Assembly: GCA_013115145.1 (NCBI GenBank) | Contig: JAAPAO010000171.1 | Coordinates: 1-58,012, forward strand | Length of the DNA: 58,012 bases | Source: Perkinsus chesapeaki | Lineage: Eukaryota > Perkinsozoa > Perkinsida > Perkinsidae | Reading direction: 5' to 3' | Shown here: positions 45,169 through 55,862 of the stretch, in pieces | Layout: every line of letters begins with the position of its first letter | How positions within the stretch are numbered: the stretch's first letter is position 1 | The notes under the pieces: generated by a model | Databases searched by the model: none | Told to the model about the DNA's origin: nothing | The model's input: only the letters and a program-made list of their open reading frames with translations | Program-made: the position numbers and the translations under genes

Positions 45169-46299
45169 CTATACAGAAAGACTTGATAGCAGCTGTTGAA
45201 TACCTCTGGTTCTAGTTTCACCGGACAGCACAGCTCTTATCTTCTCCTCGAATGCCTCTACAGAACCACACATCGCAGTTATGAGAGTGTGGAGATGTAT
45301 GTATGTTCCGATTGGACATGAAGGCTTAGCTCGAGAAAGACTGAAGGTGCGCAGCCTTGCCCGCATGTTTTCAAACTCATCGGCACATATAACATCAATG
45401 TACCATAAAAGCAAGCATATCAGCAAGCCTAAAAGGCCTGTGTGCTCAGACCCACAGTGGGGAACACACATATTAAATAATGATAAACAGCCACCGAATG
45501 AACATTTCAGAAGGACCACAAAAGTAGACAACTTCGTGTAGCGTAAGTTTATAACAGTGATATCTGCCTCGGTGTGGGTATGTAAGAAGACAGCAAGCTC
45601 GTAAACACACCACATACGATCAAGATAGTCTGGAGACCACAATACAACCAACTTTTTGGAGGCTCGAACATAGTCCGACAATCTTGATATACCATCTGAT
45701 TTCAGAACAGGATCCAATTGGTTAATACAGCACTTATCAAAAAACACCATAGTGTTTCGGTGCATGACATGCGAGATAATACATAGACCGATAAGGAATA
45801 TTACGTGGACAAGGACCACTCCCATGATGTTGAATGTTGTCGTTGATACGATGGAAAAATATATTAAAGCACCGAGATAGGACCAAGCAATAACTGCGGA
45901 TACCGAAGGAGAGTTGAAGAATGCTAGCAGCGTCACAAGCTTCCAGAATCCACTCGCCGACCATGAGTGGCTCAGGAAAATGTCAATCGAGTCAACTGGA
46001 GATGACGGTTTCGGAGCCTCCTTCGGAGCGGCATCCTCACCAAGAAGGGAATTACTCATCATTATCGATATCATAGAGCAGGCCCTCAAACCTTGTGTAT
46101 CAACCCCATGAGAGATAGCCATCTGATGATCGTTGATGGATGATTGCTTTTCAAGGTTTCCTCCGTGCATCGACAACAAGCGCAGCCATAGCGGCCGCGG
46201 AATCGTGACAATGTGTATGCGTGCACGTATGTCTCCATTTCTGAGGAGTAGAGCCTCTGACTGCGGGGACCGCAAGAGAAGGCCCGCTCGACGACACAA
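45169..46299 (-). CDS. TIR-like membrane protein, paralogue 1 (317-376 aa)
   Basis: Intronless frame. Numbering from the first ATG: DSIDIFLSHSWSASG at about 104-117 is the beta-A strand and BB-side start of a TIR fold. Two hydrophobic segments follow (about 128-152 and 158-178). The fold then resumes with MVFFDKCCINQLDP (about 184-197) and LVVLWSPDYLDRMWCVYELA (about 217-236), whose WCxxE pattern places a Glu at 234 where TIR NADases keep their catalytic Glu. Another hydrophobic segment occurs near 298-312 (GLLGLLICLLLWYIDVICA). Both paralogues share an ATG at residue 60, so the true product may be 317 aa. The TIR assignment comes from motif order. Whether it cleaves NAD+ or signals is unknown. 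Confidence 0.65.
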   Translation of the reverse strand: MCRRAGLLLRSPQSEALLLRNGDIRARIHIVTIPRPLWLRLLSMHGGNLEKQSSINDHQMAISHGVDTQGLRACSMISIMMSNSLLGEDAAPKEAPKPSSPVDSIDIFLSHSWSASGFWKLVTLLAFFNSPSVSAVIAWSYLGALIYFSIVSTTTFNIMGVVLVHVIFLIGLCIISHVMHRNTMVFFDKCCINQLDPVLKSDGISRLSDYVRASKKLVVLWSPDYLDRMWCVYELAVFLHTHTEADITVINLRYTKLSTFVVLLKCSFGGCLSLFNMCVPHCGSEHTGLLGLLICLLLWYIDVICADEFENMRARLRTFSLSRAKPSCPIGTYIHLHTLITAMCGSVEAFEEKIRAVLSGETRTRGIQQLLSSLSV

Positions 46300-48262
46300 A
46301 AGTTTTATTCAATAGCCTTGAGGACGGTGACCTGATGCACTGGGAGCTGTGGGGCATGTGTAGCACCCAACAATCGAGCTCAAACTCTACAAACGGGCTA
46401 GATGCTCACCGGTAGTCGCGGTGTGCTTCGGGGAGGAGTCACTCCTCAGGAGTGGTGCAAAAGAGTTTCCTCTCACGTGGGTCGAGTCATACTAGGTTTA
46501 CATCGAAAGAGTAGAGGTACCAGACACGTTACTGAAGGTAGAGGAGAACGTAAGCTACATGAATAGCGCCATAATTGAAGAGGCCTACAGAGAACCAGGG
46601 CCTGTTTACGGGCCTCACATGGAGGTAGTGCCGCGTTATTCTGTGGGCGACGAACTATGAAGCATAGTCTATAAGCAGTTTATGCGACCTGATCAATCGC
46701 GAGCCGAAGCAATGTTATTGCAAAGGGGTGCGATCCGCTGGGTTGTCGTTATCCCCTGACGCGAAGATCTATCCTCCAGCAAAGCCTCCGGTCTTCCCCA
46801 CGTATCATGGCATAATTAAAGTACGTCTACCTTTTATTTATTCACTTGCCAATAGAGCTGTGATCACTTCCTATATGGGCTTTCATGAAGACGTGTTTTG
46901 TTTGGTAAAATTCTCTCAAGTGACCAGTGATTACTGGCCTTTTCATCCAGTTTTCTGATAATAGAATTGTAACCAGCTAGTGTAAACGCAAATGCGCAAG
47001 GCGATAAGACCAGATACTCCTCCTTAGTGGGCTGCGTCCCAGTTACCGAGTAGAATCTATAGCCAGAACGGAGTACACACAGTGAGGGGATCGATGAGAC
47101 TAAACGATCACTGAGGTTAGTTCCTACGAGCGAGAAGTATGTTTCAAGTAACAGCTGAATACAACACGAAGAATACGACTCAGATTCTACAACCTAGTTA
47201 CCACAAAGTATGATTCTCTGGTAACAAAGTAATTTGTTCAAACTCAGAGTAAACAATTTGAATTGGAACCGCATGGCCTTTTGCAGTTTGCACTCGATAA
47301 GACTTTTGAATGTATTCTAGATCGAAGTGTTGTCCGCTTGGTTTGAACACGACACCTGAGTCATTGTGGCTCATGGGTTGCCTCGTGTTGATCACATGTG
47401 CGTGAGCATGTGCATCAATGGTCCAACAGGGGCTTTGGCTGACTTGGAGTATCCCCAATCTCACTCAGTATCGTGAGGTGCAAAATATATTCTAGGGCAG
47501 TGTATATTAGCATTTGCTAGGAGAGAATACGAATATAATAACTGACGATCTTGTGATCACATTTTGAGACGCAACACTCTATTCGAAGGTTCCGATGTAC
47601 GCCTGAAGCGGGATCTCCTTGACGCTCCAGCCTCGCTGCTTCAGTTTCCCAAACAGAGACATCTAAAACTGCCTAACGTTACCTCCGTCTCGTAGTTGAT
47701 GATGTCGCTATTTACGATCCGCTGTCATTCGACTTATATTTATGACCCGTTAACTCAGAGCTCACCACTAAAACTGAAACCTCCTGATAATGAAGAGATT
47801 ATTGCCTATAAGGGTTCCCATTAGGAGGGCTCCTCATCTAACAAAATTACCTTCCCAGGCACCGAACCCGCTTGTGATAAAATAGCTCGTGCGTCAGACT
47901 AGAGTTCTCTTACTAGGCGTAAGAGTGGCCTTACCACTCAGATCTTAGAGACTGATGAAAGCGCACGACCTTGGGCTATAAGATGCAGCCCACTGGCAGA
48001 ATTACGTTGCGAACCGGGACGAAAATATTACGTTCCAAGACTAATAATATAGTAACACACGAATACACTAGGACTATGCAGAAGTCTACAATTTAGACCA
48101 TTACTATACAAGTCTTGAAGGAGTGGCACGCTCGTAGGTTGGACCGACCAACGTGATAGGCGCAAGTACGGCAATTGTGTTACAGCCCGAAGACATTGCC
48201 GGAAAGGATCTTATCGTGTCTACAATACGCAGTAAAACCGTTCGAGGACAACAGGGTAGAGC
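46300..48262. other. Spacer between the TIR-like paralogues
   Basis: No convincing gene. Frames at 46728-46958 (+), 47198-47464 (-) and 48153-48446 (+, antisense to paralogue 2) lack domains. The spacer is not itself a copy of sequence elsewhere in the window as far as I can see; duplication homology is confined to the genes. Confidence 0.35.
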
Positions 48263-49186
48263 TCAGGTTCCAATACCACCCGATAGGAGCGTTCTCATCT
48301 TCTCCTCAAAGGCCTCAGAAGAACCATACATCTCAATTATGAGGTTTTTGAGATTGTATGTATGGGCTGGACACGAACACTTAGCGCCAGTCAGACTGAA
48401 TGTGCGTAGGCTCACGTCGGTTCTTTCGAGGTCGTTGGCACATTGAGCAATAAGGTACCATACGAGTAAGCATATTAGAAGACCTGATAGGGCTCCAAGT
48501 CCGGCATAAATGGAGCCATAGTGAGAGTTACACGTACTCAACAATGACAAAAAGCCGGCGATCAACAAATGCGAAAGCGCCGACATAGTGCAGAACTTTG
48601 TGTAGGTCAAGTCTATAACAGTGATATCTGCCTCGGTGTGGGTATGTAAGAAGACAGCAAGCTCGTAAACACACCACATACGATCAAGATAGTCTGGGGA
48701 CCACAATACAACCAACTTTTTGGAGGCTCGAACATAGTCCGACAATCTTGATATACCATCTGATTTCAGAACAGGATCCAATTGGTTGATACAGCATTTA
48801 TCAAAAAACACCATAGTGTTCCGGTGCATGACATGCGAGATAATACATAGACCGATAAGGAATATTACGTGGACAAGGACCACTCCCATGATGTTGAATG
48901 TTGTCGTTGATACGATGGAAAAATATATTAAAGCACCGAGGTAGGACCAAGCAATAACTGCGGATACCGAAGAAGAGTTGAAGAATGCTAGCAGCGTCAC
49001 AAGCTTCCAGAATCCACTCGCCGACCATGAGTGGCTCAGGAAAATGTCAATCGAGTCAACTGGAGATGACGGTTTCGGAGCCTCTTTCAGAGCGGCACCC
49101 TCACCAAGAAGGGAATTACTCATCATTATCGATACCATAGAGCAGGCCCTCAAACCTTGTGTATCAACCCCATGAGAGATATCCAT
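48263..49186 (-). CDS. TIR-like membrane protein, paralogue 2 (307 aa)
   Basis: Same architecture as the gene 3 kb away: IDIFLSHSWSASGFWKLVTL, two membrane segments, MVFFDKCCINQLDP and WSPDYLDRMWCVYELAVFLH with the same WCxxE motif. DNA identity over roughly 670 bp (48604-49274 against 45540-46210) is nearly complete. The last about 110 residues diverge sharply (TKFCTMSALSHLLIAGFLSL in place of TKLSTFVVLLKCSFGG), though both keep a C-terminal membrane segment and the SSEAFEEKMRTLLSG / SVEAFEEKIRAVLSG end. A 2-nt insertion upstream of the shared ATG puts the longer N-terminus of paralogue 1 out of frame here, which supports the internal ATG as the start. Confidence 0.65.
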   Translation of the reverse strand: MDISHGVDTQGLRACSMVSIMMSNSLLGEGAALKEAPKPSSPVDSIDIFLSHSWSASGFWKLVTLLAFFNSSSVSAVIAWSYLGALIYFSIVSTTTFNIMGVVLVHVIFLIGLCIISHVMHRNTMVFFDKCCINQLDPVLKSDGISRLSDYVRASKKLVVLWSPDYLDRMWCVYELAVFLHTHTEADITVIDLTYTKFCTMSALSHLLIAGFLSLLSTCNSHYGSIYAGLGALSGLLICLLVWYLIAQCANDLERTDVSLRTFSLTGAKCSCPAHTYNLKNLIIEMYGSSEAFEEKMRTLLSGGIGT

Positions 49187-49350
49187 CTGATGATCGTGTT
49201 GGTGGATGATTTCCTTTCAAGGCTTCCTCCGGCCAATGTAAGCAAGCGCGGCCATAGCGGTCACGGAATCGTGACCTGGTACATGCGTGCAGATCTCTGT
49301 TCGTTGCCCGTAGAGTTATTTGCTACGAAATCAATGGTGTATACACTATG

Positions 49351-50083
49351 TTAAGGGCCACATGTTGGCACTGGACTACTATATGCATCAAATGAGGCTC
49401 CGTTTCGAATTCGTGGCAACAGAATCTGTTGTACTAATATCCTCCGAGACCGGCTGCAAGTTGCCATGCGCGGCCACTGAGTCGGTGACGTCGACAGCTT
49501 GGGCGGAGACAGCATTGGGTAGTTCCCCATCATCACTAACCCGATAGCGACTAGTGTATCACAAAGAGCAATACTATCACGTGGAAGCACCGCGGTATGG
49601 ATACAATCATATATAACATGCGGAGAGGGATTGAGAAATGTGAGGTCGGCTATAGGGCCTGTCAGGACCCTGGGACAGACGACGTAGACACGCGAGCCCT
49701 CACTGGGAAAACACTTACCTTTCGTGGGAGGTGAATTATCGGATAGGGAGATCGAGCACCTTGCAGCGGGAGTGTGCGTGGCCAAGCACACGGAGCATTT
49801 TGGGGCAATAGAGTTCCCTCCGTCCAGAAGGCGCATTCACTAAATGTCCCATGGTCATCTCCAACATCTCCACGTCACGGCGCAACGAAAGACCCACCCT
49901 ACGGTGCAGACCACACGACAGTCCACCATACATACAACTGACAGTGAACCGCAAACGAAGCTCACGCCCTTGATAGTAATCCTTCACTAAGGGATAAGAA
50001 ACCGAGCGAGGTCCGTGTGGGTATGTGAACGTTCCCGCTTCGCGACGCCAAATATAATCCCTTTGCTGTCGTTCGCTCAACAA
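49351..50083 (-). CDS. Uncertain minus-strand frames with a CCHC-like motif
   Basis: Two overlapping open frames (50083-49736 and 49836-49351) cover the segment. The second contains KCSVCLATHTPAARC, a C-x2-C-x3-H-x5-C variant zinc knuckle, before a possible donor (GTAAGTG near 49720). The first has YIWRREAGTFTYPHGPRSVS and RELRLRFTVSCMYGG. They may be parts of one spliced gene or a degraded mobile element. Junctions were not resolved. Confidence 0.3.
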
Positions 50084-50242
50084 GGAGTATTCGGGCTTCT
50101 TGGCAAATCGGCAATTATTGGAATTGTATCCTCGAGCGTGTTACATCTCGTATAACTCGAAACTCAACGCAGAAGGTTCAAACCTTCTTAAAAAGTTTTT
50201 GACGCTTAAAGTGGAAGACGGGCGTGCCTTCCGGGAGTGTAT

Positions 50243-51411
50243 TTACAAGCCTTCGAAAGGTGGAGGAGGGCTCTTCTTGGCAGCAAACCAATCGAGAGCG
50301 GCTTGATGATCCTTGGTAGATGTGAGCGGTCCGCGCTCAACACTTGCCGCCTCGAGCCAAGCGGGGAAATCCTGAAGCAAGTAATGCTATGTAGGAACTG
50401 CAGATGGCAGGAAATCTAACCTCGTCGAGCTTCTTTCGAATAACTTTCTTGGCGGCCCGAACACCAAGCGGGCCATTATTCGCAATAGTCGAAGCCAGCT
50501 CCAAAGACATATCGAAAACCTGAGCGATTATCGAAAGGGCAATCGAGAGAGACGTGAACTCTTACTGCCACAGCATCGTCGTTCTCCGTCAACCTATTAA
50601 CCAGACCCAGCCTATATGCCTCGGATCCTTGCACTGGCCGTGAAGTGTAAATCTGATATTGGCTGCTGCGATGTGGCAGTCTATACAACGGTTACCATGT
50701 CCAGTGCTGTAGAAATGGGGAGCATCATAGGTAAGAGTACACATCCACCAACTCCAGGTATCAAACCGAGGGCCGTCTCAGGAAGCCGGAACACTGTCTT
50801 GGGAGATGCAACACGCAACTGGAAGGCAAAAGTGAAGGCAACGCTGAGGTCCGGTACTCACGTCACAGGCAAGGGTGAACTCTAGTCCACCGCCCATAGC
50901 ATGACCATGCACTGCACCAATGACGGGCATGGGGAGGCCTAGCACAGCTTTAACGCCTTCTTTCATGGCCATGAGGTATCTAAAGCGATAAGTCTGGCTG
51001 GGCAGGCGTGGACAAACTCTCACTGTGTGGCGTAATCTGCAGTGAAGCTCCTGGAGGCCTTCAAGTCTCGTCCCGAACAGAAGGACTTTCCTTCGCCAGA
51101 CAGAATCACAGCACGACACTCGCTTTTCGGAAGGGCCGCCAAATACTGCAAGCAGATTCTTGACCAAGTATCCACCGCTCCCTCCTTGCCTTTGTAGCGC
51201 TAATGACGTCCTTCATCATCTCTATAGTAATAGCGTTACGAACATCTGGCCTGTTGAAGGCCAGGTTGTAGACATTAGAGGCACCTGCTGGTACGGCTGC
51301 CTCGGAGAGGATAATACTATGACCCACCCCGTGGAGCCTTCCGAAGGAGAACTTGCCCAGATACCAATCCAGCCTCTGCCGCAAGGGAGTGGCATAGTCT
51401 GGCTCTTGCAG
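50243..51411 (-). CDS. Enoyl-CoA hydratase/isomerase family protein, 7 exons (5' end unresolved)
   Basis: Exons 51411-51208, 51145-51024, 50979-50862, 50818-50696, 50652-50566, 50519-50421 and 50371-50243 keep phase, with introns of 62, 44, 43, 43, 46 and 49 nt. Crotonase landmarks are all present: VYNLAFNRPDVRNAITIEMM, AVILSGEGKSFCSGRDLK, and PVIGAVHGHAMGGGLEFTLA, the oxyanion-hole block with its catalytic Glu. FRLPETALGLIPGVGG carries the second catalytic Glu. SRPVQGSEAYRLGLVN, NGPLGVRAAKKVIRKKL and STKDHQAALDWFAAKKSPPP complete the C-terminus. Both Glu residues are kept, so true hydratase activity is likely, perhaps mitochondrial beta-oxidation or AUH-like leucine catabolism. The 51208 donor is tentative, and an upstream exon with the start codon is expected. 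Confidence 0.87.
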
Positions 51412-52067
51412 CTGATAGCATTACTAACAAACTAAGTTGGCGAGCAAATTGCAAATTCGACGGAGATCAGGCTCGCTATACCGTAACATAAATTCGTCTT
51501 GGTGGAGCACCTCAGGTGTGCGCCATCATTTCTCTCGAGGGATTGTGGAGCGAGCGTACTTGGACGACTCCACAATGATATAAGAGAGCGAGCCGTGGAA
51601 TGCTCCGAGTACCAGCGGTTGAGCGGGTCAAGACCTATTGAAAAAGAGCAGCCATAGGTCGAAACCAACACACTTGAAAAGTTCAAGTCAGATAGCTCCA
51701 TCGTGGAGCGGCGCCTGAATCTGCTGCGTCACGCCGGTTGTACACTACAGTTAAGAAGGAGTTGCTTTTAGTAGTGGGATCCACTCTACCTTCGGTTTAT
51801 ATTGTCTAAAATGGCCCTCCTCGCGGTCTCAAAGTGATACCAGTAACGACAGTGTTCGTGCCATGCACGGCACGACCAAGACCAAACTTCAGCCGCAGTT
51901 TCTTGTGTGCGGCTCCCTCTACCCTCTCTAATGTTCGAATGCCAATTCGCTGGTCTCGGGAGACCCTCCTAGGGAGAGACGGTAACGTCGCAGGTCGATA
52001 CAGGTCGGCTCACTTACAACACAACTACCGTCTCTGGGAACTATAAGAATCATAATAATTATAAAAA
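51412..52067. other. Spacer, probably includes the 5' exon of the enoyl-CoA hydratase gene
   Basis: The minus-strand frame 51701-51432 begins MELSDLNFSSVLVSTYG and could carry an initiator exon for the hydratase gene, but no junction was fixed. The plus-strand frame 51834-52046 has no motif. A short inverted repeat (TTGTGGAG / CTCCACAA at about 51542-51574) is present. Confidence 0.35.
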
Positions 52068-53277
52068 TCAATTAGCAGCGCGCTCTTCTCTAACAATCAA
52101 TCTATCAGACTTGCCGTTCCACACAACCACAGCCCTACGGCCTTCCACAGCTTTGAGGATCATATCAAGGCTTCTGCCAAGTCGAGCCATAAGTCGATGT
52201 CTGACCTCGGGCTGGCAGCGTCTTTCATAGAAAGCCTCGGAGGTAACCTCAGTGATGTTAACAATGGCTTCATCTTGTCGCTCACCGATGACCAGTCTAT
52301 CACAGCTACCGAGAGCCAGCTGAAAGTAAGTGTGCACATCTGCTCTGCGCGGTTGACTTAGTGCTTTCACTTCGACTAAAGTTGCACCCGGACGGAAATT
52401 CCCCGAGCTTTGCCACCACAACTTGGACTTGCCATGCTGGCATACTGGTTCCCAGCCTTCCCACGACAATGAGACATTCAGCTCGTCAATGTCGGCCTCC
52501 TGGGCATCGGTTTCAGCGCGGACGAGGATGTTGAACTCTCCAAGCTTCAGGTGAGAGACGGCGTGGTGCCTCAAAAGACCAGCTGAACCACCAGGCGGGG
52601 ATGTGACGGCCTCCTCGAAGGACCAGCCATAGGTAGGCTGCCGACCGTGGAACTTCCAGCTTCCTTCGATGACTGCAGGCCCTGCCCCTGTGCTGTCTAT
52701 GGTGAACTCGAATGGGCGAGAGCTCCTGTTGCCGGAGAGAAAGCGCAGAAGGTCTGATAAATGGCCACGATTAGTAATAAGAGAAACCGTGGACCAATCA
52801 AAAGTCGGCGTGCAGTTCTCGACGACGTGATGAAGTGTCTCGAGCGGATGAGCCAGATCGAAGTCACTGAGGGCATTCTCGCATGACCTATTGGAAATAA
52901 TAAGCCCCATCCAAATGGGGGCAGATCTTACCCTCCGCCTTATTCCAAGTGTATCTCTGAGATGCTCAGAGGTAGTATATACACTGGGGGACAACAATCC
53001 TCGTGTCGGATGGAGTCGAGCTTTTGTGCCACGAGTAGGACCCAATAAGCCGCACCGTCCATGGCCATCCGCCGCTGGGCTCATCAGACAGCTCATTTCT
53101 ATTGACCAAAGCCAGATACTTCGTCAAGGGTCGAGGAGGAATTGTTAGAACTCCAGCAATCGGTTGGTTATGAGCTCTATTCCCACCATTCGGTCCACTT
53201 CGACGGTTGGGGTCATTAAGTGCCCCCGCCGGTGGACGAAAGCCGCGAGAGCTAGAAGGGGCTGCTGAGACCGACAT
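52068..53277 (-). CDS. Homologue of fungal proteins annotated as geranylgeranyl pyrophosphate synthetase (function unknown)
   Basis: A long 3' exon (from about 52887 to the stop at 52068) and a 5' exon from ATG 53277 are visible. The middle junction near 52890-53000 is not settled. The start is RGG/Asn-rich (NRRSGPNGGNRAHNQP), then LIGSYSWHKSSTPSDTRIVV, then FDWSTVSLITNRGHLSDLLR, RPFEFTIDSTGAGPAVIEGS, LLRHHAVSHLKLGEFNILVR and a C-terminal half with many charged strands. This order matches a large fungal family with 'GSYNW...P.I.VPG', 'VDFVTDRNGLRKLL' and 'FRIDTQLAG..T'. That family is often mislabelled as a prenyl synthase and looks like a DXO/RAI1-like fold. The homology is recalled, not searched. 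No DDxxD prenyl synthase motif is present, so the enzyme name should not be used. Confidence 0.5.
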
Positions 53278-53584
53278 TGAAATAGAAAAACAGACGATGA
53301 TGGTATCGAGTTTGATAGGCACACACGAGGGCCAATTATCTTGAACAATAGCGTAACATGGGGGGCTTGATAGCAAAGTGCCCATGATGGATGCCAGGTC
53401 ACTAGCCGAATGCCATTTCAGGGGCAGACTTCGTGACGAATTGTGTGGTGGGCTCCGAGACGCTCAAGGCGGGAGATGAGTAAATCTAGCACCAAATTTT
53501 GTTGCGCAGCTCTGCAGTGGCCCACGTAGATGCAAATACGGAGACCGAACGCAAAAGCCTTTGACCTTCCAAAATAGAAACACG

Positions 53585-55634
53585 TCAATTTTTTTGGGTC
53601 GTCGATGGGACCGTTTGAGTAACCAAGGTAGGCCCTGGCCCCAGGTGACAACGCTTGCTCTCATGCCCAGGCTGGCCGCACCTGTTCCAGTGATGATGAG
53701 TCCACAAGTCAGTATTACAGGACCTACCTGTGGCACACTCTTCGATTAGGGCACGATCGAGCCATGTGACCGAAACCAAGGCACTGTAGGCATTGGACGG
53801 TGGAATCACAGACCCACGCCGCAACTCCACTAGTTCCATACTACTTGTCAACATCATCAACGGATATCAACTGGAGCTCACCTGGTTATGTTGTTGCCCC
53901 GCCTGCGGGCACATCCGACTCTCGTGGCCTGTCATTCCACACCTACCACAGGACTGTCTACCCAACACAACAGCAGCAGCCGCGGATGGCACCACCTATG
54001 GCATGCCCTGGGGTTCGGGCAATGTCGAGCAATGTGGCCGTATTGCAGACACTGAAGGCATTGAACTCCAGAGCTATCACGCCGTCCTGCGCCAGTGCCT
54101 TGTATCATTCCAAAGGGAACGTTAGCCTGACGACCATGACAGCTTGTACAGCACACAATGTCTTGGGGACACCTCACCAGCTAGCATTGCAACCACCGAA
54201 GGCATGTTGTCGCCTCCTTGCAAATGACAAGATTCGCAATTCGGGCGCTCGACTACAAAGACTCTCCTATCACAGAGTAGGCTGCAGGGGAATGCAAACT
54301 GTTGACAGTACTCGCGCCAACGTCAGCCCTCTTACGAAATAATAATCATATCTGGATGACTAATGAAATCTATTCGAGTATTTCTCGGTGTAAAACACCC
54401 GCACGGTACAATACTTCCAGTATCAACAAAGACATAAGTTGGTAGCTGTAGAATTGACTACTCACCGCAACGACGGTTCTCCCAGCAGCAGCATCAGCAT
54501 ACTGTCCCACTATAACTCGATTTCTCAACGGGTTGGGGCACGAGCGGCTCTCGTGTCCAGGCTCACCACACCTACCAACGCTCCACGATCATCATCAAAC
54601 AACATCCACAACAACACTACACCTTCACACCTGTGACACACTCTTGGGTTGGGGCAGTCTCGAGCCATATGCCCATACTGCAGGCACTGCAGGCACTGGA
54701 CACCGGCATGCCACAACAACGGTAACGGAGACTCTGCCTGCAAGGATACGATGGGCAGCAAGTCGACATTACCGAGGCAACTACGTCAGTTCTGATCTCG
54801 TATCGGCCGTGACGCATCTGACATTCACCCGACTTGTGGCCTGCCTTTTTACAACTGACACAGACCGTCTCCGGCGGCGGGCACTGCGCTCCGACTGGCA
54901 TGTCTACATTCGACAGAGCGGTGGCTCCGGACACTGCTTTATCATGTGCCCTGTCCCGCCGCAGTTGTGACATTTGACGCCACACCATACAGCCGGATGG
55001 CCATACTCACCACACTTGTCGCACAAGATCGGATTCGGGCAGGTCTCGGCCTGCCAGCGATCTACCAACTACAAACCCCTCGGTGGTGTGACTACGCTAT
55101 GGCCCACTCGCCGACATCTCCCACAGGTCTCCTGGTTCACCGGGCAATCCTTTGAGCTGTGCCCCGACTAACAACATGGGCAACTCACCCTGGAACATGA
55201 CGAATTCGGAGTACTTGGAAACACTTGGTACAAGTCGTGGCATTGGGGCACTCTCGTGCCCGATGACCATATCGGAAGCAGTTAGCACATTTACCTTGGA
55301 ACGGCGGACGCGATGTCTCTGTTCTGAAAGGTTCGCATATGCACCGATAAAAGAGTTAAGAGATCAGCACCTGCTGGTTCGGTCAGGAGGCGCCGAGGTA
55401 ACCTGGAAGTAAGCCAATTCCGTGATGATGCTGTCGACTTGCCAGTCTCACCTGAAGCTGGCCTTCCACTTCACCCTGCATGATCGGTGACGGACTAAAC
55501 ACAGTAAACTGAAGCAGCTTCTACACCAGTCTCTGACCTCACCATTGTGCTGCAGTATGTCCCCTACCACCGCAGTTGATACACCTCTCGGTCACTCCAT
55601 CTCGACTCCGACTCCTCTCGCGGCTGGTAGACAT
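53585..55634 (-). CDS. Multi-CCHC zinc-knuckle protein with RS-like N-terminus
   Basis: Start ATG at 55634 gives MSTSRERSRSRDGVTERCIN. Well-fixed exons: 55634-55543, 55494-55452, 55402-55371, 55323-55215, 55167-55096 and 55050 onward, later 54571-54466 and others to the stop at 53585. About 13 knuckles of the form C-x2-C-x4-H-x4-C follow. Examples are CINCGGRGHTAAQC, CANCFRYGHRAREC, CTKCFQSGHSSKDC, CGRCRRVGHSAETC, CDKCGEYGHPAVWC, CHNCGGTGHMIKQC and CVSCKKAGHKSGEC. Then come three copies of a two-knuckle module (CLQC..GH.AR.C / CHRC..GHES..C). Several knuckles are split by mini-introns (47-59 nt) and become canonical only after splicing. Such arrays bind single-stranded nucleic acid (CNBP/Gis2-like, inference). 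Junctions between about 54930 and 54740 and around 54466-54080 are unresolved. Confidence 0.75.
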
Positions 55635-55862
55635 GTAAGCGTGCATGTTTTGGTCATTGAAAGGCACTCCCACGCAACAATGAAGCTATCGGGCAACAAC
55701 GGGCACACAACTAGCAGATCGTGGACTTGCCGAATTGATCGAAGAACTCATCATGGACATCACCACACTTTGTGACAAGTGGTGGCTCTTCTCTCTTTCG
55801 TGCGGCAGTGTGGATATTTTCAACCTGACCAGCAGAGACAGTTCCAAAGACATAAGCTCAGG

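Noticed and set aside
50940-51030. 26-nt intron in the enoyl-CoA hydratase gene
   Set aside because: Another acceptor 18 nt further on gives a 44-nt intron in phase, like its neighbours.
53793-54342. 110- and 180-aa plus-strand ORFs
   Set aside because: Antisense to zinc-knuckle exons on the minus strand, which show canonical CCHC motifs.
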